Source of the DNA: Pseudoxanthomonas sp. J31
GTDB taxonomy: Bacteria > Pseudomonadota > Gammaproteobacteria > Xanthomonadales > Xanthomonadaceae
Assembly: GCF_000510725.1 (NCBI RefSeq)
Contig: NZ_AZNZ01000001.1
Location: forward strand, 1 to 64,000
Direction: 5' to 3'
DNA length: 64,000 bases
In this document: one piece after another, positions 54,953-63,760 of the stretch
Layout: each line of letters begins with the position of its first letter
Position numbering within the stretch: position 1 is the first letter of the stretch
Notes under the pieces: generated by a model
What the model saw: only the letters and a program-made list of their open reading frames with translations
The model's database searches: none
What the model was told of the DNA's origin: nothing
Position numbers and translations under genes: made by a program

Positions 54953-56398
54953 CTACAGCACCGGCGACAGCAGGCGCGCGAACGCCTCCGGCAGGCGGTG
55001 CCGCCACAGGCCCATGGGGCGGTCCAGCCGGACCCGCGTGGACTGCTCCATCTCCCCTTCCAGCAGCTGCGCCAGGGCCTCGCAGGTCTGGCGGTCGCGC
55101 AGCATCATCGAGGCCTCGAAGTTGAGCCGGAAGCTGCGGTGGTCGAAGTTGGCGCTGCCGACCACGCACAGGTCGTCGTCGGTCACCAGGGCCTTGGTGT
55201 GGAGCATGCGCGGGCCGTACTCGTAGACCTTGACCCCGGCCTTGAGCAGCTCGTCGAAGTACGAGCGCGCGGCCAGGGTCACCAGCAGCGAGTCGCAGCG
55301 CCGCGGCACCAGCAGGCGCACGTCCAGCCCGCCCAGCGCGGCCGAGGTCAGGGCCATGCGCGCCGCCTCGCCCGGCACGAAGTAGGGCGTGGCCAGCCAT
55401 ACCCGGCGCCGCGCCTCGTGGATCGCGGCCACCTGCAGGCGGTGGATCGCTTCCCACGAGGAGTCCGGGCCGGACACCAGCAGCTGGGCGAAGATCCGGC
55501 CGCGCGGAGCCTCGGGCCAGTAGGCGGGATCACCGAACCGGGTGGGTTCGGTGCAGTCGGCGTAGATCCAGTCCTCGACGAAGGCCAGCTGCATGCTGCG
55601 CACCACTTCGCCCTCCACCCGCATGTGCAGGTCGCGGAAGGCGCGGTCGCGGACGGTCTCGTCGTGGTCGTCGGTGATGTTGATCCCGCCGATGAAGCCG
55701 ACCGCGCCGTCGATCACCACGATCTTGCGGTGGTTGCGCATGTTCAGCCACGGCCGGGTGAACGGCCGGAACTTGGTCGGATGGAACCAGCAGAACTGGC
55801 CGCCGGCCTCGACCAGCGGCCTGAGGTGGCGTTCGCGCAGCGGCCCGGAGCCCACCGCGTCCAGCAGCAGGCGTACCTCGACGCCGGCGCGGGCACGCTC
55901 GGCCAGCGCCTCCAGCAAGCGTCCGCCGGTCCTGTCGGGGCGGCAGATGTAGTACTCCAGGTGGATGTGGTGGCGGGCCCTGGAGATGGCCTCCAGCAGG
56001 GCGGTGTAGGTCGCGTGGCCGTCGACCAGCCAGTCTGCGCGGGTGGCGGTGGACGGCGGCAGTCCGGTGGTGGACTGGGCCACGCGCGCCAGCTCCACCG
56101 CGCTGTCGTCGGCCGGGCAGATTGCCGAGTAGTGGCCCATGCCCGAGCGCGAGCGCCCGCGCCGCAGGCGCTGCCGCTTGATCCGCTGCGGGCCGAGCAG
56201 GAAGTAGACCAGGAAGCCTATGTAGGGCAGCAGGGCCAGGGACAGCACCCAGCTGAGGGTGGCGACCGGCTCGCGCTTCTGCAGCACGACCCAGGCGACC
56301 AGCCAGGGGATGTACAGCAGCCAGGCCACGGCGAGGTAGAGGCCGAGGTTCGGAACCGAGCTGACGGCCTGCCAGGCGGCTTGGATGAGGTCGGGCAT
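54953..56398 (-). CDS. cls: Cardiolipin synthase (phospholipase D family)
   Basis: A 481-aa protein. Two N-terminal helices (LYLAVAWLLYIPWLVAWVVL and VLSLALLPYIGFLVYFLLGP) are followed by two PLD/HKD motifs: MRNHRKIVVIDGAVGFIGGI and MLHTKALVTDDDLCVVGSAN. It makes cardiolipin from phosphatidylglycerol in the inner membrane. HIHLEYYICRPDRTGGRLLE is another conserved block. It diverges from the radical SAM gene. Confidence 0.96.
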   Translation of the reverse strand: MPDLIQAAWQAVSSVPNLGLYLAVAWLLYIPWLVAWVVLQKREPVATLSWVLSLALLPYIGFLVYFLLGPQRIKRQRLRRGRSRSGMGHYSAICPADDSAVELARVAQSTTGLPPSTATRADWLVDGHATYTALLEAISRARHHIHLEYYICRPDRTGGRLLEALAERARAGVEVRLLLDAVGSGPLRERHLRPLVEAGGQFCWFHPTKFRPFTRPWLNMRNHRKIVVIDGAVGFIGGINITDDHDETVRDRAFRDLHMRVEGEVVRSMQLAFVEDWIYADCTEPTRFGDPAYWPEAPRGRIFAQLLVSGPDSSWEAIHRLQVAAIHEARRRVWLATPYFVPGEAARMALTSAALGGLDVRLLVPRRCDSLLVTLAARSYFDELLKAGVKVYEYGPRMLHTKALVTDDDLCVVGSANFDHRSFRLNFEASMMLRDRQTCEALAQLLEGEMEQSTRVRLDRPMGLWRHRLPEAFARLLSPVL

Positions 56399-56481
56399 GG
56401 CGGCGATTCTAGGCGGGCCGGCGGCGACGCGGGGGTGAGGGCGTCGCAGCCGCTGAGACGCGGCCGTGGCAGGCTGGGCCC

Positions 56482-57570
56482 ATGCACGGACCTGTCATCA
56501 AGGGGCGCGGCGCGCGCGGCTACCTGCCGGGGCGGTTCGAGGCCACCACCACCGAGGCGGTGGACGACGGCTGGGCGCCGCCGGAGGCCGACACCGAATC
56601 CGGCCCGGATCCGTCGCGCCCGCGCACCCGGGTCCAGGAGGAAACCGCGCGCAGCATCATCAGCCGCAACAATTCCCCGGACGTGGGCTTCTCGCAGTCG
56701 GTGAACCCCTACCGCGGTTGCGAGCATGGCTGCTCGTACTGCTTTGCCCGGCCCTCGCATGCCTACCTCAACCTGTCGCCGGGCCTGGATTTCGAGACGA
56801 AGATCTTCGCCAAGACCAACGCGCCGGACCTGCTGCGCCGGGAACTGGCGCGCCCCGGCTACCGCCCCAGCCCGATCGCGCTGGGCATCAACACCGACGC
56901 CTACCAGCCGCTGGAACGCAGGCTGCAACTGACCCGGCAGCTGATCGAGGTGCTGCTCGAGTGCCGCCACCCGTTCACCCTGATCACCAAGAACGCGCTG
57001 GTGGAGCGCGACCTGGACCTGCTGCAAGCCGCCGCCGCGCTCGACCTGGTCCATGTGCACTTCCCGGTGACCTCGCTGGATCCGCACCTCAGCGCCCGCC
57101 TGGAACCGCGCGCCGCCGCCCCCCACGCGCGGCTGCGGGCGATGCGCCGCCTGCACGAGGCCGGGGTTCCGGTCGGAGTGATGTTCGCCCCGGCCATCCC
57201 GTGGGTGAACGACCACGAGCTGGAGCGGGTGCTGGAGGCGGCGCGCGAGGCCGGCGCCACCAGCGCCGGCTACATCCTGCTGCGGCTGCCACACGAGGTG
57301 GCGCCGCTGTTCCGCGACTGGCTGCAGGCGCACCTGCCCGACCGCGCCGAACACGTCATGAGCACGGTGCAGCAGATGCGCGGCGGGCGCGACTACGACT
57401 CCGGTTTCGGCACCCGCATGCGTGGCCAGGGCCGCTACGCCGACCTGCTGGAGCAGCGTTTCGCCCTGGCGTACCGGCGCTCCGGCTATGCGGACGCGGC
57501 CACCCGCCCGCTGGACTGCAGCCGCTTCCAGCCGCCGCGGCCGCCTTCGCCGCAGGGGGAGCTGTTCTGA
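56482..57570 (+). CDS. PA0069-family radical SAM protein
   Basis: A 362-aa protein with the radical SAM cysteine motif NPYRGCEHGCSYCFARPSHA (CxxxCxxC), preceded by SIISRNNSPDVGFSQSVNPY. Downstream are LGINTDAYQPLERRLQLTRQ and TLITKNALVERDLDLL, typical of the PA0069/Rv2578c group. It should bind a 4Fe-4S cluster and SAM; its substrate is unknown. Confidence 0.92.
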   Translation: MHGPVIKGRGARGYLPGRFEATTTEAVDDGWAPPEADTESGPDPSRPRTRVQEETARSIISRNNSPDVGFSQSVNPYRGCEHGCSYCFARPSHAYLNLSPGLDFETKIFAKTNAPDLLRRELARPGYRPSPIALGINTDAYQPLERRLQLTRQLIEVLLECRHPFTLITKNALVERDLDLLQAAAALDLVHVHFPVTSLDPHLSARLEPRAAAPHARLRAMRRLHEAGVPVGVMFAPAIPWVNDHELERVLEAAREAGATSAGYILLRLPHEVAPLFRDWLQAHLPDRAEHVMSTVQQMRGGRDYDSGFGTRMRGQGRYADLLEQRFALAYRRSGYADAATRPLDCSRFQPPRPPSPQGELF

Positions 57571-57586
57571 AGCGGCGCGCGTGCGG

Positions 57587-58717
57587 TCATGGCCTGGTGA
57601 CCGGGTAGGCCAGCAGGATCACCAGGTCGTCCTCCCCCGCCTGTTCGATCGCATGGGTGCTGCCGGGCCTGGTCAGCATGGCGTCGCCCGGACCCACGTC
57701 GTGCACCTTGCCGTCCAGCACGTAGCGGCCACGGCCGGCGAGCACGTAGTAGATCTCGTCCTTGTGGTGCTGGTGCAGGCCGATGCCGGCGCCCTTGTGC
57801 AGCACGCGCTTGCGCATCACGAAGGAGAGGCCGTCGGCATCGGCGAACAGCGGATAGGCGGTGGTGCTGCCGGCGCCGCCGTGCGGACCGGGCTGGGCGC
57901 GGGCCAGCGCCGCCTCGTTCACCACCTGTGAAGGACGCGGCTGGGCGGCTGCATCCTGCCGCGCGGTGGCCGGGGCGCCGCAGTCAGTGTCGCGCACCAC
58001 GTGCCGTTCCAGCGCCGGATCCAGCGTCTTCCAGTCGCGCACCACCAGGCACGCGACCATCGTCGCGCCGGCCGCCGAAAAGTGGGTGTCGTCGGCGATG
58101 CCGCGTTCCGGCACGTGCTCGTAATAGGCGCGCGAGGCTTCCTCGCCGAGCGCGCGGACCCAGTCGCGGCTGCTGGCGTTGAGGTCGACCAGCGCCACCT
58201 GCTCGCGCCGGGCCAGCTCGCGCATGGCATCGGTGTAGCGGGCGTGGGTGTCCAGCAGCGAGCCGAAGCTCCAGATCCGCCGGGTCACCGGGGTGATCAG
58301 TACCGGCGTGGCACCGCGCGTGCGCGCCAGCTCCACGTAGCGCATGAGCCAGCGCGGGTATTCCTCGCGCGGTTCGGTGTAGCGGCCGGGGTCTTCCTGC
58401 TTGGCGTCGTTGTGCCCGAACTGCACCAGCAGCACGTCGCCGCGGCGCAGCTCGCGGGCGATGGCATCCAGCCGGCCTTCGGCGATGAAGCTGCGCGAGC
58501 TGCGCCCGCCGATGGCGTGGTTGCGCACCTCGAACGCACCCGGGTCCAGGAAACCCTGCAGGTGCTGGCCCCAGCCGTTGCGCGGCGCGCGCTCGGGGCC
58601 GTACCCGGCGGCGGTGGAATCGGCGGCGATGAACACCCGCCGCGGCGGGGTCGCCGCGCCCGCCAGCAGCGGCACGGCCAGCAGGAGCAGGGTGGCAATG
58701 CGGGGCAGGATGCTCAT
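57587..58717 (-). CDS. Exported SGNH acetylesterase (rhamnogalacturonan type) fused to a cupin domain
   Basis: A 376-aa protein with signal peptide IATLLLLAVPLLAGA. SGNH hydrolase domain: block I VFIADSTAAGYG-like (nucleophile Ser in ADSTAAG), NHAIGGRSSRSF, LVQFGHNDAKQ and the catalytic Asp-His in IADDTHFSAAGA. After a linker, about residue 285 on, a cupin with HQHHKDEIYYVLAGRGRYVL and GPGDAMLTRPGSTHAIEQ retains the His/Glu metal ligands. It would deacetylate pectic polymers, fitting the uronate genes beside it. The fusion of these two domains is unusual. Confidence 0.88.
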   Translation of the reverse strand: MSILPRIATLLLLAVPLLAGAATPPRRVFIAADSTAAGYGPERAPRNGWGQHLQGFLDPGAFEVRNHAIGGRSSRSFIAEGRLDAIARELRRGDVLLVQFGHNDAKQEDPGRYTEPREEYPRWLMRYVELARTRGATPVLITPVTRRIWSFGSLLDTHARYTDAMRELARREQVALVDLNASSRDWVRALGEEASRAYYEHVPERGIADDTHFSAAGATMVACLVVRDWKTLDPALERHVVRDTDCGAPATARQDAAAQPRPSQVVNEAALARAQPGPHGGAGSTTAYPLFADADGLSFVMRKRVLHKGAGIGLHQHHKDEIYYVLAGRGRYVLDGKVHDVGPGDAMLTRPGSTHAIEQAGEDDLVILLAYPVTRP

Positions 58718-58886
58718 GGGGCCTCCCAGGGATGCCAGGCAGTCGGTGCCTGGAATCGGGACCTGGCCGCGGCCGCGGAGAGAGAGGGGGGACGTCGCCT
58801 CTCGCCAGGCGGCGCCCACACGACCGCGGCCAGGTCCCTTCCAAAGCCAGGGCGAAGGCGGACGGCGGCGGCCGTCCGCACCGGCT

Positions 58887-59645
58887 TCAGCGCGCCAGCC
58901 AGCCGCCGTCGACCGGGATCACCGCGCCGTTGACGTAGTCCGAGGCGCGGCTGGCCAGGAACACCGCCGTGCCGCCCAGGTCCGCCGGCACGCCCCAGCG
59001 GCCGGCCGGGATGCGGTCGAGGATCGCCTTGCTGCGCTCCTCGTCGGCGCGCAGCTGCGCGGTGTTGTCGGTGGCCATGTAGCCCGGGGCGATGGCGTTG
59101 ATGTTGATGCCCTTGCCCGCCCACTCGTTGGCCAGCAGCCGGGTGATGCCGGCGATGCCGCTCTTGGAAGCGGTGTACGAGGCCACGCGGATGCCGCCCT
59201 GGAACGACAGCATCGAGGCGATGTTGATGATCTTGCCGCTGCCCTGGGCGATGAAGCGTCGGCCTGCGGCCTGCGACATGAAGAACGCGGACTTGATGTT
59301 GACGTTCATGACGTCGTCCCAGTCCTTCTCGCTGAAGTCCACCGCGTCGGCGCGGCGGATCAGGCCGGCGTTGTTGACCAGGATGTCCAGGCCGCCGAGG
59401 CCGGCGACGGTTTCCTCGACCAGGCGCGCGACCGGCTCGATCGAGATCAGGTTGGCTTCCAGGTTGAGGAAGCGGCGGCCCAGCGCACGCACCTTCTCGC
59501 CGGTTTCCTCGGCCGCGACGATGCCGGCGGCGGCGATGTCGGCGCCGGCTTCGGCCAGCGCCAGCGCGATGCCCTGGCCCAGGCCGGTGTTGGCGCCGGT
59601 GACCAGCGCGACCTTGCCTTCCAGACTGAACGGGTTGTTTGCCAT
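58887..59645 (-). CDS. kduD: 2-dehydro-3-deoxy-D-gluconate 5-dehydrogenase KduD
   Basis: A 252-aa short-chain dehydrogenase. MANNPFSLEGKVALVTGANT with the TGxxxGxG cofactor motif (GANTGLGQGIA), NNAGLIRRADA, catalytic Ser in NIASMLSFQGG, YTASKSG (YxxxK) and the C-terminus VNGAVIPVDGGWLAR. KduD converts 2,5-diketo-3-deoxygluconate to 2-keto-3-deoxygluconate in pectin/hexuronate degradation. It lies downstream of kduI in the same direction. Confidence 0.95.
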   Translation of the reverse strand: MANNPFSLEGKVALVTGANTGLGQGIALALAEAGADIAAAGIVAAEETGEKVRALGRRFLNLEANLISIEPVARLVEETVAGLGGLDILVNNAGLIRRADAVDFSEKDWDDVMNVNIKSAFFMSQAAGRRFIAQGSGKIINIASMLSFQGGIRVASYTASKSGIAGITRLLANEWAGKGININAIAPGYMATDNTAQLRADEERSKAILDRIPAGRWGVPADLGGTAVFLASRASDYVNGAVIPVDGGWLAR

Positions 59646-59779
59646 GAGCGGTCCTCGGTTCTGGCCGGCGGCGTCATGGCCGCCGGATGCATGGGAAGCC
59701 GGGGGGTGTCCCGGCGCATCGGGAGCTGCGCCGGCGGTCCACCGGCGAGGGGCGCCGCCGGCGGGCGGCGGCGCGGGCA

Positions 59780-60628
59780 TTACTTGAGCTGGCAGATGTC
59801 CAGCACGTGCATGTCGGTGTAGTCCAGGTTCTCGCCGCCCATCGCCCAGATGAAGGCGTAGTTGGAGGTTCCCGATCCCATGTGGATCGACCACGGCGGC
59901 GAGACCACGGCCTCGTCGTTGCGCATGACGATGTGCCGCTGCTGGTCCGGCTGGCCCATGAAGTGGTAGACGCGGTCGTCCGCGCCCAGGTCGAAGTAGA
60001 AATAGACCTCGCTGCGGCGGTCGTGCAGGTGCGGCGGCATGGTGTTCCACACGCTGCCCGGCTTGAGCACGGTCAGGCCCAGCAGCAGCTGCGAGGACTG
60101 GCAGGTGGACGGCACGATGAACTGGTAGATGGTGCGCTCGTTGCTGGTCTCCAGCGCGCCGCGGTCCAGGGCCACGGCGTCCTTGATCGACAGCTTCTTC
60201 GTCTCGAAGCGGGCGTGCGCCGGGGTCGAGGCGAGGTAGAACTTGGCCGGGCTGGATGCGTCGGCCGAGGAGAAGCTGACCTCCTCGCTGCCCATGGCCA
60301 CGTACAGGCCGTCCTTCGGGCCAAGCACGTACTCGGTGCCGTCGACGGTCACCGTGCCGGTGCCGGCGCCGACGTTGATCACGCCCAGCTCGCGGCGCTC
60401 CAGGAACGGCTTGCCCGCGGCCGAGGCCGGCTCGACCTGGCGCGGCAGCGACACGGTCTTGCCAACCGGGGCGGCACCGCCGATCACGAAGCGCTCGTAA
60501 TGGGTGTAGTTCAGGCGGACCTCGTCGGCGGCGAACAGCTCGCCGATCAGGTACAGGTCGCGCAGCTCGTCGTTGCTGGCGCCCTGCATCACGCCGGGAT
60601 GAGTCGCGTAATAGGTCTTCTGGTACAT
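59780..60628 (-). CDS. kduI: 5-dehydro-4-deoxy-D-glucuronate isomerase KduI
   Basis: A 282-aa cupin isomerase. [54 protein letters not shown] and the zinc site [20 protein letters not shown] with the conserved His/His/Glu, ending [20 protein letters not shown]-like ([15 protein letters not shown]). It isomerises the unsaturated-uronate product to 2,5-diketo-3-deoxygluconate. A strong promoter with a LacI-type operator precedes it. The start at 60628 is preferred over the ATG six codons earlier by homology. Confidence 0.96.
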   Translation of the reverse strand: MYQKTYYATHPGVMQGASNDELRDLYLIGELFAADEVRLNYTHYERFVIGGAAPVGKTVSLPRQVEPASAAGKPFLERRELGVINVGAGTGTVTVDGTEYVLGPKDGLYVAMGSEEVSFSSADASSPAKFYLASTPAHARFETKKLSIKDAVALDRGALETSNERTIYQFIVPSTCQSSQLLLGLTVLKPGSVWNTMPPHLHDRRSEVYFYFDLGADDRVYHFMGQPDQQRHIVMRNDEAVVSPPWSIHMGSGTSNYAFIWAMGGENLDYTDMHVLDICQLK

Positions 60629-60683
60629 CGGTACGGCTCCTGGCAAGCGGGGGACCGGGGGCGGTCCCTATCCATCGCGGACG

Positions 60684-60712
60684 ATTCTAGGCCTTCTGGT
60701 AACCGGTGTCAT
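60684..60712 (-). promoter_or_regulatory. kduI promoter with LacI-type operator
   Basis: On the minus strand ATGACA (60712-60707), a 17-bp spacer and TAGAAT (60689-60684) match sigma70 at 5 of 6 each. The sequence TGACACCGGTTACCA (60711-60697) covers the -35 and spacer; its ACCGGT core with partly symmetric flanks is typical of LacI-family operators. The regulator encoded directly upstream is the likely ligand, giving substrate-inducible repression. Confidence 0.75.
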
Positions 60713-60764
60713 TCTGCGCTGCGCCATTCCGCGCGGGGCGCGGGAAGGCAGGGGGAAAGCCGCC

Positions 60765-61829
60765 TCAGGGCGGCGGCTGGCAGGAGTCGCGGACGATCAG
60801 GTGCGGGCGCACGCTGGCAACCGCCAGCGGGGCGGTATCGGTGCGGATCAGGGCTCCGGCGGCGATCCGGCCGGTGTCGCGGGTATGCCGGCGGACCGAG
60901 GTCAGCGACGGCCACAGGCGCGAGGCCAGCGGGCTGTCGTCGTAGCCAACCACCGACAGGTCGCGCGGGATGCTGATGCCCGCGCGCAGTGCGACCTTGT
61001 ACACGCCGGCCGCCATCTCGTCGTTGCCGCAGAAGATCGCGGTCGGGCGCTGCCTGGCCGCGAACAGCTTCTCGGCCGCGGCCACGCCGGACTCGAAGGT
61101 GTAGCTGGCCTCGATGATGCGCGCCTTCGGCACCTCCACGCCGCGCTGGGCCAGGGTGTCGAGGAAGCCGTTGGTGCGTTCGATGGCCGAGCGGTAGGTC
61201 AGCGGGCCGGTGATCAGGGCGATGTCGCGGTGGCCGAGGGTCAGCAGGTAGTCGGCCGCCTCGACCGCACCCTCGCGGTCGTGGGTGACGATCATGCGGC
61301 CGTCGTTGTCCTCGAAGCCCACCGGCACGATGCGGCTGTAGCGGCAGCCCAGTTCGGCCAGCATGTCCGCGAGCTTCTGGTCCTCCGAGGCGCGCGGCAC
61401 CAGCATCACCCCGTGCAGCTTCTGCTGCTGGACGAAGCGGCGCACCCCATCGATGTAATTCGGCGTGCGGCTGTCGCAGGGGTGCACCACCAGCTCGAAG
61501 CCCGAATCGCGCAGCGCGTCCAGCGCGCCGTACTGCATGTCGACGATGTACTGCGCGGTCGGGTTGTCGTAGACCATGCCGATCAGGAACGAGCGCCGGA
61601 ACGCCAGCCCGCGGGCCAGCGGGTCGGGCGTGTAGCCGACTTCCCGCATCAGCGCCTCGACCTTCTCGCGGGTGTCCTTGCGGACCAGGGGCGAGTTGTT
61701 GATGATCCGCGAAACGGTCTTCTTCGACACCCCCGCCAGGCGGGCGATGTCGTTGATGGTGGCTGCCTTGCCGGAGGGAATCCGGGAGGCCGTATCTGGG
61801 CTCTTGCGCGCGGGCATGTTCGGCTTCAC
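60765..61829 (-). CDS. LacI-family transcriptional regulator of the uronate locus (KdgR-like)
   Basis: A 354-aa protein: HTH ATINDIARLAGVSKKTVSRI and hinge NSPLVRKDTREKVEALMREV, then a sugar-binding domain with GMVYDNPTAQYIVDMQYGAL, PTAIFCGNDEMAAGVYKVAL and LSVVGYDDSPLASRLWPSLT. It probably represses kduI-kduD and the TRAP genes until a pectin-derived sugar binds. The open frame starts with GTG at 61829, but the ATG at 61817 is also possible; TAGAAT at 61850-61845 is a -10-like box just upstream. Confidence 0.92.
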   Translation of the reverse strand: MKPNMPARKSPDTASRIPSGKAATINDIARLAGVSKKTVSRIINNSPLVRKDTREKVEALMREVGYTPDPLARGLAFRRSFLIGMVYDNPTAQYIVDMQYGALDALRDSGFELVVHPCDSRTPNYIDGVRRFVQQQKLHGVMLVPRASEDQKLADMLAELGCRYSRIVPVGFEDNDGRMIVTHDREGAVEAADYLLTLGHRDIALITGPLTYRSAIERTNGFLDTLAQRGVEVPKARIIEASYTFESGVAAAEKLFAARQRPTAIFCGNDEMAAGVYKVALRAGISIPRDLSVVGYDDSPLASRLWPSLTSVRRHTRDTGRIAAGALIRTDTAPLAVASVRPHLIVRDSCQPPP

Positions 61830-61932
61830 GGGAATATCGGTTGGATTCTAGCCGGAGCCGCGGCCCGGCGAGGGGCGGGGCACGCCAGTCGGCCCGCGGC
61901 GGCCGGGCTTGCCGCCGTCCCGGGCGCCCGGA

Positions 61933-63216
61933 TCAGCCCCGCAGCAGGGCCGGCAGCCACAGCGACAGCTGCGGGAAGAACGCCACCACCAGCAGCACGC
62001 CCAGCCCGGCCAGCCAGAACGGCCAGATCGAGCGCATGGCCTGGCCGACGCTGATCTTGCCGATGGCCGTGCCGATGAACAGGACCGAGCCCACCGGCGG
62101 GGTGACCAGGCCCAGGCCGCCGGTCAGCACCAGGACCAGGCCGAAGTGGATCGGGTCGATCCCGTAGGCGCGCGCCACCGGCAGGAAGATCGGGGTGCAG
62201 ATCAGGATCATCGGCGCCAGGTCCATGAAGGTGCCCAGCAGCAGCAGCATGACCACGATCATCAGCAGCACCGCGTACTTGCTGTGCGCGATCGACTGCA
62301 GGAACTCCACCGCCGCCGCCGGTACCTGCAGGTAGGCCAGCAGCCAGCCGAACACGGCCGCGGTGGCGATCACGAACAGGATCACGCCGGTGCTGCGCGC
62401 CGCGTGCACCACGGTCTCGAGGAACTCCTTCAGCCGCAGCTGGCGGTACAGGACGATGGTCACCAGCAGGGCGTAGACCACGGCGATGGCCGCCGACTCG
62501 ACCGCGGTGAAGATGCCGGCGCGGATGCCGACGAAGATCAGGGTCACCAGGCCCAGGCCCGGCAGCGCCGCGACCAGCCGCAGCAACACCGCGCGCCAGC
62601 CCGGGAACAGCTCCACGCCGTAGCCGCGGCGGCGCGCGACCAGGTAGCCGGTGGTCATCAGCGTGGCGGTCATCATCAGCGCCGGGACGATGCCCGCGGC
62701 GAACAGGTCGGCGATCGACAGGCCGCCGCCGGCCGCGGCCGAGAACAGGATCAGGTTGTGCGAGGGCGGCACCAGCAGCGCGACCAGCGCCGCGGTGATG
62801 CTGACGTTGACCGCGAAGTCCCGGTCGTAGCCGCGCTTGACCATCTGCGGGATCATCGTGCCGCCGACCGCGGACACGTCGGCGATGGCCGAGCCGGACA
62901 CGCCGCCGAAGAACAGCGAGGACAGGATCGAGACCTGGCCCAGGCCACCACGCATGCGTCCCACCAGGGAGGCGGCCAGCGCGATCAGGCGTTCGGAAAT
63001 GCCGCCGCGCATCATGATCTCGCCGGCGAAGATGAACAGCGGGATCGCGATCAGCGAGGCCGAGCCGGTGCCGGCCGACACCTGCTGGACCAGCACCACC
63101 GAGGGCAGGTCCAGGTACAGCAGGGTCGCCAGCGCCGCCGCGGCCAGCGCGAACGCCACCGGCACGCCGATCACCAGCAGCACGGCGAACACCAGGAACA
63201 GCAGGGCGATGGCCAT
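61933..63216 (-). CDS. dctM: TRAP transporter large permease DctM-like
   Basis: A 427-aa protein with about 12-14 helices. It starts MAIALLFLVFAVLLVIGVPV and has the TRAP-T motif set: IPLFIFAGEIMMRGGISERL, GGLGQVSILSSLFFGGVSGS, DVSAVGGTMIPQMVKRGYDR and LDLPSVVLV. It moves a carboxylate, probably a uronate in this context, with Na+ or H+. The start overlaps the dctQ stop by one base (TGATG). Confidence 0.95.
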   Translation of the reverse strand: MAIALLFLVFAVLLVIGVPVAFALAAAALATLLYLDLPSVVLVQQVSAGTGSASLIAIPLFIFAGEIMMRGGISERLIALAASLVGRMRGGLGQVSILSSLFFGGVSGSAIADVSAVGGTMIPQMVKRGYDRDFAVNVSITAALVALLVPPSHNLILFSAAAGGGLSIADLFAAGIVPALMMTATLMTTGYLVARRRGYGVELFPGWRAVLLRLVAALPGLGLVTLIFVGIRAGIFTAVESAAIAVVYALLVTIVLYRQLRLKEFLETVVHAARSTGVILFVIATAAVFGWLLAYLQVPAAAVEFLQSIAHSKYAVLLMIVVMLLLLGTFMDLAPMILICTPIFLPVARAYGIDPIHFGLVLVLTGGLGLVTPPVGSVLFIGTAIGKISVGQAMRSIWPFWLAGLGVLLVVAFFPQLSLWLPALLRG

Positions 63217-63740
63217 CAGCGGTCTCCTTCCATGGCGGCGGCCTGGTGCGGCAGCAATGCCAGCGCCAGCCGGTTGAGCGCGAACAGCACCATCAGCGCG
63301 CCGCCGGCGGCCAGCGGGAGGTAGTTGATGCTTTGCGGCAGGGCCGCGCCGGCAGCCTTGATGTGCAGGCCGTCCAGCAGCAGCACTGAGGCCCACCACG
63401 CCAGCACCGCGCCGATCGTGGCCACCACCAGCTGCACCACCACGTCGATCGCGGTCCGCATGCCCGGGCGCACGTGGTCGTGCAGCAGGAAGAAGCCGAA
63501 GTGGCGGTTGGTGTGCACGCCGGTGGCCGCGCCCAGGCTCATGGCGGTGGCCAGCAGCAGCAGGGTCACCGGCTCGGTCCAGCTCGGCGAGTCGTTGAGC
63601 ACGTAGCGGGCGAACACCTGCCAGCCCTGCACCACCACCAGCCCGAGCAGGGCGGCGGCGGCGATGCCGATGGCGACGGTGGCGATCAGGTCCAGGACGC
63701 GCTGGGCGCCGGTGGGTGGGACGGTCACGGGTTCGGACAT
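63216..63740 (-). CDS. dctQ: TRAP transporter small permease DctQ-like
   Basis: A 174-aa protein with four helices: IATVAIGIAAAALLGLVVVQ, WTEPVTLLLLATAMSLGAAT, VVVQLVVATIGAVLAWWASV and AAGGALMVLFALNRLALALL. The WQVFARYVLNDSPSWTEP block is the DctQ signature. It forms the membrane part of the TRAP transporter with DctM. Confidence 0.93.
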   Translation of the reverse strand: MSEPVTVPPTGAQRVLDLIATVAIGIAAAALLGLVVVQGWQVFARYVLNDSPSWTEPVTLLLLATAMSLGAATGVHTNRHFGFFLLHDHVRPGMRTAIDVVVQLVVATIGAVLAWWASVLLLDGLHIKAAGAALPQSINYLPLAAGGALMVLFALNRLALALLPHQAAAMEGDR

Positions 63741-63760
63741 CGCGGGTTCCAGGAAGGGGT

